Shown: positions 16,087 through 23,811 of the stretch, in pieces
Layout: each line of letters begins with the position of its first letter
How positions within the stretch are numbered: the stretch's first letter is position 1
Assembly: GCA_017472685.1 (NCBI GenBank)
Contig: JAFUOO010000016.1
Location: forward strand, 1 to 38,150
Direction: 5' to 3'
From: Clostridia bacterium
Lineage (GTDB): Bacteria > Bacillota > Clostridia > UMGS1883
DNA length: 38,150 bases
Notes under the pieces: model-generated
What the model saw: the letters and a program-made list of their open reading frames with translations, nothing else
What the model was told of the DNA's origin: nothing
The model's database searches: none
Program-made: the position numbers and the translations under genes

Positions 16087-18006
16087 ATGAAAAAATTTAT
16101 AAGCTTAATTTTAGCGCTTTCAATGCTCATGAGCTTTGCATGCATTGTAAGTGCCGACGAAACAAACGTTCCCGAAAAAGTTGAAATCAGCTTTAAGGTG
16201 GGCGACTCCACCCTTATGATTAACGGCGCGCCTGTTACAGTGGAAACACCCTACATTGCAGGTGCAGGCACAACACTTGTTCCCTTGAGAGTTATCACAG
16301 AAGCCTTCGGCGCAAAGGTAACATGGGTTGGTGAAACAAAGGAAATTATTCTTGAATATCCCGACGTTAACATTAAACTGCAGATTGGCAATATCAACGC
16401 CGTAGTAAATGACCATACGGAAACTCTGCCCGAGGCTCCCGTACTGAGCCCCAACGGCGTAACAATGGTGCCCCTGCGCTTTATTTCCGAAACCTTCGGT
16501 GCAACTGTAGGCTATGACAAGGCTACAGCGGCTATTACAGTTGTTAAGGAAGTATCTTCGGAAAACAACACAATTTCGTCTTCCACTGATCTGCCCAGAA
16601 TCGGTGACAGCTACTACGGCTGGTCAATGATGACACCCTCCGGCATGATGATGACAGATGTGTCCTCTGACGGTACAGGTGTTGTGTTCGAAGACGAGGA
16701 GGCAGTTGTTGTTGTTGAACACTTTGATTTTACAGATGAAAAATATGGTGAAACAGGCAAGGATGTATTTACTCAATACTATAACGATGTAAAGAAAAAG
16801 TATTTCACTTCCTTCACACTTTCCAAGGACGAAAAGAAGTCAGACGAAAATGGTAATGGCTATTTGCGTATTACAGGTCGTACAAAGGAATACAACATTG
16901 ACTATTACTCCTTTGTTATGGACCGCAAGTGCGTAGCAGTTTGCAGTATGAGCCCGACAGGCTATGAAAATGCTGCATCGCTTACAGCTGTTGTAGACTC
17001 CTTTAAGTTTAAGTTTGCGGCAAACGAAGAAGAAAAAGCTCAGACATATGACCTTTCGACAGTTGACGAAAACGGTTACAGACTTGTTAACAATGAAGAT
17101 TTGAAGGTTTCTTTCAAGGTGCCCGCAACATGCTTGTCAGTTGACCTTGAACAGCTTAACATTATGTATTTTGTATCGGGTGAGATTGGCAACTGCACAG
17201 ATATTGCGCTCGGTGTTTATACAAAGTCCGAAAATACAACAGCAAAAGCGTGCGCAGACAAGGATCGCACAAATAACGCAGCAAAATATAATAAAGAATT
17301 TGTAGCAGTGTCTGATGTTCATCCCTTTACATCAGCAGAATTGGGCGAAAACGCATACTACTATTGGTATACAACAGACGGACTGTTCAGCGGCGATAGA
17401 GAAATGTATGACATTTTCTTCGAAAAGGGTGACTATGTATACAACATATCAATCACAGTTCCCGAAGGCAAGAAAGACATTTTCCAGACAGTTATACTGT
17501 CTCTTACAACTCAGGAGCTTGACAGCGACGAGGTTGGCGTTTTCCTCCGCGAAGAAATTGACTATGAGACAACATTCGTATCCTCTTGCTCTGCATGGTC
17601 TATGAAAATTCCCGATTCATGGGAGGCACTTGTAGAGCCTACAGCTGATGCTGCTTTGTATTCGTCAAAAACATCAGAATCTGCTTTGATAATGCAGGCT
17701 GTAGATGCTGATGGTATCGGTTATAACCAGATGTGGGATTTTGTCGAGCTTTACGAAGATCAGTTAAAGAGCACAGGCGAAGTTTACAAGAGCACAACAA
17801 CAGAAAAAATCGGCGGCACAACCTATTATACATTCACAATTTACAGCGAAGATGCAGATGCCGACGCAGCACTTTACAGCAGTGCGTATCTTACACTTGA
17901 GGACGGCAAGATTTATATGTTTGTAGCAACATACGACCAGATGTACGCAAATGCACGTGCACAGGAAGAGGTTGAATCAATGCTTGCTAGCTTTAAGGTA
18001 AAATAA
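16087..18006 (+). CDS. Exported copper-amine-oxidase-N domain protein
   Basis: A 639-aa exported protein with a signal peptide (about 1-23). A copper-amine-oxidase-N domain (about 30-155) has the paired motifs TTLVPLRVITEAFGA and VTMVPLRFISETFGA. The rest, about 480 residues, is not assigned to a family but matches the C-terminal part of the first protease module by module, for example FAANEEE..QTYDL. It lacks the Glu/Thr insert and any protease domain. It starts 13 nt after the short protease with AAAGGAG. The stalk domain is known as a cell-surface module and does not imply copper enzymology. The protein probably works with the neighbouring protease as a two-piece version of the fused protein. 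Confidence 0.88.
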   Translation: MKKFISLILALSMLMSFACIVSADETNVPEKVEISFKVGDSTLMINGAPVTVETPYIAGAGTTLVPLRVITEAFGAKVTWVGETKEIILEYPDVNIKLQIGNINAVVNDHTETLPEAPVLSPNGVTMVPLRFISETFGATVGYDKATAAITVVKEVSSENNTISSSTDLPRIGDSYYGWSMMTPSGMMMTDVSSDGTGVVFEDEEAVVVVEHFDFTDEKYGETGKDVFTQYYNDVKKKYFTSFTLSKDEKKSDENGNGYLRITGRTKEYNIDYYSFVMDRKCVAVCSMSPTGYENAASLTAVVDSFKFKFAANEEEKAQTYDLSTVDENGYRLVNNEDLKVSFKVPATCLSVDLEQLNIMYFVSGEIGNCTDIALGVYTKSENTTAKACADKDRTNNAAKYNKEFVAVSDVHPFTSAELGENAYYYWYTTDGLFSGDREMYDIFFEKGDYVYNISITVPEGKKDIFQTVILSLTTQELDSDEVGVFLREEIDYETTFVSSCSAWSMKIPDSWEALVEPTADAALYSSKTSESALIMQAVDADGIGYNQMWDFVELYEDQLKSTGEVYKSTTTEKIGGTTYYTFTIYSEDADADAALYSSAYLTLEDGKIYMFVATYDQMYANARAQEEVESMLASFKVK

Positions 18007-18015
18007 CTTAAACGT

Positions 18016-18050
18016 AAAAGACCATTGGGATAATTCCCCAATGGTCTTTT
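18016..18050 (+). terminator. Terminator of the protease operon
   Basis: A 14-bp stem (AAAAGACCATTGGG / CCCAATGGTCTTTT) 9 nt after the stop codon, ending in TTTT. Confidence 0.9.
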
Positions 18051-18101
18051 GTATAATACAAAATGCACAAAAAAGATACGGCAAAGACCTTTCGATTTGG
18101 A

Positions 18102-18130
18102 TTGACAAAACAAGGCAATTATTTTATAAT
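18102..18130 (+). promoter_or_regulatory. Consensus SigA promoter of the AspT-like gene
   Basis: TTGACA (18102-18107) and TATAAT (18125-18130) are 17 bp apart, both perfect. Transcription should begin near 18137, giving a leader of about 56 nt. Confidence 0.9.
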
Positions 18131-18144
18131 AGTTTGTGGTTAAG

Positions 18145-18190
18145 CTGCCAGCTCACGGCAGATGAAAAAAATATTATGTGAGCAGAAAGG
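18145..18190 (+). promoter_or_regulatory. Candidate H-type pseudoknot in the leader
   Basis: Hairpin P1 pairs CTGCC (18145-18149) with GGCAG (18157-18161). Its loop holds GCTCAC (18151-18156), which is an exact complement of GTGAGC (18178-18183). An A-rich 16-nt segment lies between. The second helix would end directly before the ribosome site AGAAAGG (18184-18190). This layout is like small translational riboswitches of the preQ1 type, but the sequence does not match a class I know. Folding is inferred, not shown. Confidence 0.45.
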
Positions 18191-18192
18191 TT

Positions 18193-19476
18193 ATGGAGAA
18201 TATGACATTATTCGGTGGCGTTATTCCTGTTACAGGCGTTTCATTTTTAATGTTCTGCCTCTTTGCAATTTTATTTGTAGGTTATGCACTCGGTCGCATT
18301 ACAATCAAGGGTGTTTCTCTTGGCGATGCAGGTGTGTTTATCATTGCACTTTTGTTCGGTGCACTTTTCTGCTGCAATATGGCACCTGAGGGCAGTGCCG
18401 CAGCAAATCTTTTCGGCTTTGCTCCTGTTGAATTCAACCATGAATGGCTTGAAATTATCGAAAGCTTCGGTCTTGTTCTTTTCGTAACAAGCGTTGGCTT
18501 CATTGCAGGTCCCAAGTTTTTTGCTAACATGAAAAAGAACTTCAAGAGCTATGTTCTCTTAGGTCTTATCATTATCCTTGCAGGCGGTCTTTCCGCTCTC
18601 GGTTGCATTATGCTCGGTGAGCATGTAATCGGTTACGGCGCAGGTGCAACAGATATCGACGGCTTTGTAGCTATGATTGTTGGTCTTCTTTCCGGCTCTC
18701 TTACATCTACTCCTGCATTTAGTGCAGCTAAGGCAACTGTTGCAGCTGAATACCAGAGCCTCGTTAGCGTAGGTCACGGTATTGCATATATATTCGGTGT
18801 TGTAGGCGTTGTGCTCTTCGTTCAGCTTATTCCCAAGCTCACAAAGGCAGATATGGCTGTTGAAAGAGCAAAGATTGCAGGTGGCGGCGAAAGCGAAGTT
18901 AAGAAGAGCGTTCTTAATCTTCTTCACCTTGACCACATGGGTGTTGCAGCATTCTCTGTTGCAGCAGTTTTAGGTACACTTGTAGGTAAGATTAAAATCC
19001 CCATGAGCTCCGCGGGCTTAGAGGGCACATGCTTCTCCCTTACAACAACAGGCGGTTGCTTGCTTGTTTCTCTTATCCTCGGTCACTTCGGAAGATGTGG
19101 TAAGGTAAGCCTTATGCCTGAAACAAGCACACTCAAGCTCTTCCGTGAATTGGGTCTTGTGCTTTTCCTTGTTGGTGCAGGTATCCCCGGCGGTGCTGAT
19201 TTCGTGGCAAACTTTGACCCCATGTACTTTGTATACGGTGTTATCATGACAATCCTTCCCATGATTGTAGGCTACCTTTTCGCAAAGTATGTATTGAAGC
19301 TCAGCCTTTTAAACAACCTTGGCTCTATCACAGGCGGTATGACAAGTACACCGGCACTCGGTACTCTTATCGGTACAGCAGGCACAGAGGACGTTGCGGC
19401 AGCTTATGCGGCTACATATCCCATTGCACTTATCGCAGTTGTATTGGTAAGCCAGTTCTTAATTCTTATGTTCTAA
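18193..19476 (+). CDS. AspT/YidE-like membrane exchanger without RCK domains
   Basis: A 427-aa integral membrane protein resembling the two transmembrane halves of the aspartate:alanine exchanger (AspT/YidE/YbjL) family. Each half shows the family's repeated motifs: FGLVLFVTSVGFIAGP with GLLSGSLTSTPAFSAA in the first, and LGLVLFLVGAGIPGG with GSITGGMTSTPALGTL in the second. The cytoplasmic TrkA-C/RCK region between the halves, usual in AspT (about 560 aa), is reduced to a short charged linker (ERAKIAGGGESEVKK). The start at 18193 is uncertain; ATG 18202 and GTG 18178 are alternatives. Codon use is richer in CTT/GTT/GGT than in its neighbours, suggesting high expression. The substrate is unknown. 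Confidence 0.85.
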   Translation: MENMTLFGGVIPVTGVSFLMFCLFAILFVGYALGRITIKGVSLGDAGVFIIALLFGALFCCNMAPEGSAAANLFGFAPVEFNHEWLEIIESFGLVLFVTSVGFIAGPKFFANMKKNFKSYVLLGLIIILAGGLSALGCIMLGEHVIGYGAGATDIDGFVAMIVGLLSGSLTSTPAFSAAKATVAAEYQSLVSVGHGIAYIFGVVGVVLFVQLIPKLTKADMAVERAKIAGGGESEVKKSVLNLLHLDHMGVAAFSVAAVLGTLVGKIKIPMSSAGLEGTCFSLTTTGGCLLVSLILGHFGRCGKVSLMPETSTLKLFRELGLVLFLVGAGIPGGADFVANFDPMYFVYGVIMTILPMIVGYLFAKYVLKLSLLNNLGSITGGMTSTPALGTLIGTAGTEDVAAAYAATYPIALIAVVLVSQFLILMF

Positions 19477-19490
19477 ACTTTAAACAAATA

Positions 19491-19522
19491 AAAATACCTC
19501 AGCTTTTGCTGAGGTATTTTTT
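19491..19522. terminator. Bidirectional terminator
   Basis: A 13-bp stem (AAAATACCTCAGC / GCTGAGGTATTTT) between convergent genes, with T-runs on both strands. Confidence 0.92.
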
Positions 19523-19531
19523 GTTTGTTAT

Positions 19532-22500
19532 TTACCCTTTATAGGCTACTGAAAGAGGCTTTAAGTTATTCTTTTTGTTCCAGAGAAAAACCTTTAAACC
19601 TTCCTTTGTAACGGGAGAGTCAAACTCAATGGATAAGGTATCCGATTTACCCGCCAAAAGTGAGCAGGTTTTTGTTTTTACAACAAAGCTTGCTTCCGTC
19701 TGATAGGATGCAATTATGTAATAGTCCTCCTCAAAGGCTGTGTTATTTGAAATCTTTACATTTACCGTTTTGCCCGAAACATCTACAGCGTCAATTGACG
19801 AAGACGGGTTTGAAAGTCGGTAAATCTCCGTTTCTGAAAGAGCGGTGTTATAAAGTGCTACGTAATCTATCATGCCCTTTAAGTCGGGGTTTTCGCGGGC
19901 GGTGTAGTCGTAGTGAGTATCCCACCACTGTGTTCTGCCTATGTAGTTACGTGTGTTTGTTCCCAAAAGCTCGATTGCTTCTGTTTCAATTGTTTTGCCC
20001 GACTGCACAAGCTCTCCGTCAAGGTAAATGCTTGTGGTGTGGGTTGTGGCATCGTAGGAGAACGCCACTGTGTACCATGTGTCCTTTGTAAGCTTTTCGT
20101 CGGCAGTTACAAACTGTGTTGTGCCTCCGTCAAGCTTTATGCCTGCAGAAAGGCTTTGGCTGAGCCTGCCCAGAAGGGAGTTGTTGCCGCCCGAGCCAAA
20201 GTCATAAAGGCGGTAATCCAGGCTTGTGTCGCTAAGCTTTACCTTGCCTATGAAGGTGTAACTTCGTAAAGTGTTAAGAATACCGTCGGGAGCAATAAGG
20301 TAGCTGTTTGTGCTCTTGGGGCGGTTTCCGTTTGAAGAGTCGCGGTCGTTTAAGGAAAGGTCCAAAATGCCGTTTTCTATTTTTGCAACACTTCCCATAA
20401 GGCGGGCATCGTTGCCGTTTTCGGAATTATCCTTTATCATCTTCTGCCCGTCTGCCTCGTACACATCCTCAGAGGAGAAGTCATAACGGAACAGGAGATT
20501 TTCGTCAATAGACTCCTTGGGGTAAACCGTAAGCTTATAATCCGTAGTAAAGCTCTGACCTGAAAATTCCAAGGTGGCAGTAACTGTCACCTCGGTTACC
20601 TCTTCGGGGCGTGTAAGTGCACCTGTGGGAGAGATTATGTCAGTGTTATCGCTGACCCATGTAACCGTAGCACCGTTGATGCTTTTTTCAACAAAGGCAA
20701 GGTCTGTCACAACACGGTCAGTATTCTTTAAATCGATGGACTCAAAGTCGCTTGTGGGGTCATAGCCTGTAAGGGCACTCCATGTGTTTACACGGTTTGT
20801 GTAGCCGTATTTCACGGCACCGTTACTTGGCAGGAAGTTGTTTTTGTTTGCCCAGTAGTAATACTCGCCACTAAGCCACACAAGGTAAACCTTATCCGTT
20901 GCCTCTGAGTTTTCTACAACATATGGACGGAAGTTATTTTCGGCGGAGTTCTGGGTAACAGCAGTTTTACTTATTACATCTCCGTCAGATAAAACATATT
21001 TATAAATTTCGTAGAAGGTGCCATAAATGCCCTCCACGGGAACGGAAGCGTACACAACATTTGTGTCGTTATGGTCAAGGCACAAGCCGCCCGAATAGCA
21101 TTTTTCAGCACCTTTTGTATTGTCATGGAACCACTTTCCGCCGTCGTCAATGTAGGTTATGCGCCAACTGCCACCTATCCATTCAGCGTGGTAGTAAAGG
21201 TGGCTCTTTTTGTCCTGACTGATACCAACATAGAGCACGACGGGGCGCTCGTCGCCTGTAAGCTCAATTTCCCAGTTCCAGTTACGGATTAAATCGGTAC
21301 GGTCAACAACAATTGATGGGTCTGTTTCCGTATTTGTGATTTTAAAGGGAGCCTGTGTTATATCGGTGAGCTTTTCACCTGTAAGAGAGTGAAGCGACAT
21401 GGAGTTAATGTCAATATACGAGCAATAGAGAGTATTTGTTTCCATTGTGTCGGGATGTGCGTAGGTGTAGGAAATATAAATCTTGTCCTTGCCGTTTGAT
21501 GTGTACTTGGCGTAAGGGCGCTTGTTTTCGTCAGATGCGGAGCTCCTTGCGTCAATAAGCATCTTGGGCTCTGTTTCAAAGGCTATTTCATCGTTTTCAT
21601 CGGGGAGCGAGAAGCGTGCAATTGTGGGATGCCAGCTTATTCCTCTCCAGAAAAGATGAAAGGAGTCGGGTGTATCGCTCATATAAAAGGGTGTGGGGTA
21701 CGTAACCGTGCCGAAGCCCTCGGTGGATACAACCTTTTCTTCGCCAAATACGCTTGCATCGTTGGGCTTTTCGGAAATGCGGTAGTAGAAGCATTCCTCC
21801 TCGGTGTGCTGAGAGTAAATAACCATTAGCCTGTGGTCGGGAAGAATGAATAATGCGGGGTTGGAATGGTCGTCTGCCACAAAGCCCTCGCGGACAAATA
21901 CCTGCTTATATGTATCGTTAATGTTATCATACTGGGTCAGTTTTATGTTGCCTCGGTTGTCAATGTAGGAAACATAGGTTTTGTCGCTGCCTGAGGCTTT
22001 GTCAATATCACGAATTGCTCTGGGGTCTAAGCACCAGTTCCAGCCACCTTCCTCGGCTAAAACGCTTGTGCCCATGTTTTCGCCCTGCTTGTGGTACACA
22101 AGCTCAATACAGTTGTCGCCGTTTTCGGTAACATTTATATGAAGGGTGGAAAGGGTCTTGTCATACACAAATACGCCAAGGTCATTGTCGATAATTTTTT
22201 GGGGAGTACCCATGTAGTAGTAGTCGCCCACAAGACAGTCGGAAAGGGTTTCGGAGGCTTCTATTTCGTTGCCGCTTGTATCAACCTTTTTTACCGTAAC
22301 TGTTGAAAGGCGGTAGTTTTCAGCTGTAGTGTAGCGAAGGTCCAATGCCATGGCGTTAAAGCTGTCGCCCTCCTTGGTTGCAAAGGTTGTCGCCGCTGTG
22401 TCGGCAATCATTCTGAAAGAGAAGGGACCTTCATTCTGTCTGCAGTATTCAGTAATATCCACGCTTACCCATGCGCCTGTTGTGCCCGATTGCACAATGA

Positions 22501-23686
22501 ATTCGGCAATGGGCTCATCTGTATAGGAGGGTGCGTTATTCCATGTTAATGTGCTCTCCTGCCAGGTGCTTGTTTCCGTGGGGTATATTTTTAAAACTCT
22601 TTCGCCGGGATTGGTTGCACTTGTAATATAGCCTGTAAGGCGTGCCGATGTAATGAATGTGTAGGGAATGTCACTTACATCAAATTTTATAAAGCCGTCT
22701 CGTCTCGCAGCCGCACCCGATGCGCCTAAGTTCATTGTAACCTGCAAGGTGTCGGGCTCCTCGGTGTTGTAAACAGCGTTTGCATCGGTCTGCTTTGCAA
22801 AGGTGTCCTCACTGACGGGGACAATTTTTTTGTATACGCCCTCGGGTGTTATCATGGGGTCGTCATAGTAAAGAATAATTTCGTTTGTTCCGTTTGCGGT
22901 CACGTTAATGTCTGTGACTGACTTTCCCTTGTTGTAAACATAGTCTGTGCCCTGGTAGCTTAAAACAGTGGGAATGTCATGGGGATAACGGTAGCTTCCC
23001 TCGGCGATTGACGGCATCAGAACCTCGCGGGAAATAGGCTCGTTCATTTCATTGAGGTATTTTACACTGACATTACCAACGCTTTTGTTAGATGTAAATG
23101 CAACCTCCAACGAGGGAGAATAGAGTGTTTCTTTAGAGTCAATCTTTGTGGCGCCTGTGTCGGAGGAGAGCATGAAGGAGATTACCTCATCGGAATAATG
23201 CTCCTTAACAAAGCTTGTTACATCAATTGTTATCCATATGTCCTTGTTTGCATTCTTTACGTATTTCTGAAGATAGGTAGTAATAGCCGCTTCTGTGGGC
23301 GCGGGAGCCGTATTCCATGTGATTGTATTTTCATTCCAGTCTGATGCTACGGAATAAACGGTTATTGTTCTGTCTGCCTTATTGGAAACTGTGTTTATAT
23401 GGAGCTTGATTTTTGCGCTTGTGAGAGTGGATAAGTCATAGGAGCGCAAATCGTACTTCAAATAAACATTTCTGTTTGCCGCAGCGCCCTTGCTTCCTCC
23501 TGTGTTTGAGGTAGTAATAAGCGAAGCGTTTGCCTTGCCCACTGTACTGTCCGGGTCAGACTCTTCCGTGTAGGAGTCTTCACTGACCAATATTGATGCA
23601 TTTACCGTCTGAGCGAATGCCGTAAGGGGCGCACTCAGCGATAAAAGCATACATATAACCATAATTACCGATAAAACTTTTTTCAT
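19532..23686 (-). CDS. Secreted polysaccharide-active multidomain protein with BNR_4-like propeller
   Basis: A 1384-aa exported protein. Domains in order: signal peptide (1-25), DNRLRE-like beta-sandwich (about 28-200), MucBP-like module (about 203-278), second DNRLRE-like domain (about 283-455), second MucBP-like module (about 458-530), and a beta-propeller of BNR_4 type (about 540-965) with the landmarks GGWNWCLDPRAI and ADDHSNPAL. An Ig-like domain (about 975-1053), a LamG/concanavalin lectin domain (about 1062-1290) and a short C-terminal module ending VFLWNKKNNLKPL complete it. BNR_4 propellers include ulvan and related polysaccharide lyases, so a lyase or glycan-binding role is likely but unproven. 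GGAGGGA precedes the ATG. It diverges from the GH78-GH35-GH4 operon, implying a shared substrate. Confidence 0.87.
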   Translation of the reverse strand: MKKVLSVIMVICMLLSLSAPLTAFAQTVNASILVSEDSYTEESDPDSTVGKANASLITTSNTGGSKGAAANRNVYLKYDLRSYDLSTLTSAKIKLHINTVSNKADRTITVYSVASDWNENTITWNTAPAPTEAAITTYLQKYVKNANKDIWITIDVTSFVKEHYSDEVISFMLSSDTGATKIDSKETLYSPSLEVAFTSNKSVGNVSVKYLNEMNEPISREVLMPSIAEGSYRYPHDIPTVLSYQGTDYVYNKGKSVTDINVTANGTNEIILYYDDPMITPEGVYKKIVPVSEDTFAKQTDANAVYNTEEPDTLQVTMNLGASGAAARRDGFIKFDVSDIPYTFITSARLTGYITSATNPGERVLKIYPTETSTWQESTLTWNNAPSYTDEPIAEFIVQSGTTGAWVSVDITEYCRQNEGPFSFRMIADTAATTFATKEGDSFNAMALDLRYTTAENYRLSTVTVKKVDTSGNEIEASETLSDCLVGDYYYMGTPQKIIDNDLGVFVYDKTLSTLHINVTENGDNCIELVYHKQGENMGTSVLAEEGGWNWCLDPRAIRDIDKASGSDKTYVSYIDNRGNIKLTQYDNINDTYKQVFVREGFVADDHSNPALFILPDHRLMVIYSQHTEEECFYYRISEKPNDASVFGEEKVVSTEGFGTVTYPTPFYMSDTPDSFHLFWRGISWHPTIARFSLPDENDEIAFETEPKMLIDARSSASDENKRPYAKYTSNGKDKIYISYTYAHPDTMETNTLYCSYIDINSMSLHSLTGEKLTDITQAPFKITNTETDPSIVVDRTDLIRNWNWEIELTGDERPVVLYVGISQDKKSHLYYHAEWIGGSWRITYIDDGGKWFHDNTKGAEKCYSGGLCLDHNDTNVVYASVPVEGIYGTFYEIYKYVLSDGDVISKTAVTQNSAENNFRPYVVENSEATDKVYLVWLSGEYYYWANKNNFLPSNGAVKYGYTNRVNTWSALTGYDPTSDFESIDLKNTDRVVTDLAFVEKSINGATVTWVSDNTDIISPTGALTRPEEVTEVTVTATLEFSGQSFTTDYKLTVYPKESIDENLLFRYDFSSEDVYEADGQKMIKDNSENGNDARLMGSVAKIENGILDLSLNDRDSSNGNRPKSTNSYLIAPDGILNTLRSYTFIGKVKLSDTSLDYRLYDFGSGGNNSLLGRLSQSLSAGIKLDGGTTQFVTADEKLTKDTWYTVAFSYDATTHTTSIYLDGELVQSGKTIETEAIELLGTNTRNYIGRTQWWDTHYDYTARENPDLKGMIDYVALYNTALSETEIYRLSNPSSSIDAVDVSGKTVNVKISNNTAFEEDYYIIASYQTEASFVVKTKTCSLLAGKSDTLSIEFDSPVTKEGLKVFLWNKKNNLKPLSVAYKG

Positions 23687-23701
23687 ATATATCCCTCCTA
23701 T

Positions 23702-23719
23702 ATATAAAATATTTTATAT
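23702..23719. repeat. Perfect 18-bp AT palindrome
   Basis: ATATAAAATATTTTATAT reads the same on both strands and covers the -10 box of the leftward promoter in the divergent intergenic region. It could be a regulator-binding site or a by-product of AT-richness. Confidence 0.5.
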
Positions 23720-23739
23720 CGTATAAGTATTAAAGTCAA
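23711..23739 (-). promoter_or_regulatory. Promoter of the 1384-aa secreted protein gene
   Basis: On the minus strand TTGACT (23734-23739) and TAAAAT (23711-23716) are 17 bp apart. Confidence 0.75.
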
Positions 23740-23765
23740 TGAATATGGGAAATTGTTTACAATTA

Positions 23766-23794
23766 TTGACACGAAAAATTAATGAGGGTATAAT
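23766..23794 (+). promoter_or_regulatory. Consensus SigA promoter of the GH78-GH35-GH4 operon
   Basis: TTGACA (23766-23771) and TATAAT (23789-23794) are 17 bp apart. The leader is only about 11 nt, just enough for the AAGGTGA ribosome site, which leaves no room for a leader RNA switch. Confidence 0.88.
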
Positions 23795-23811
23795 CTAATA
23801 AGGTGATTGAT

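Noticed and set aside
11821..18006. Copper-dependent amine oxidase activity
   Set aside because: Only the N-terminal stalk-type domain is present; the catalytic amine oxidase domain with its Tyr cofactor site is absent.
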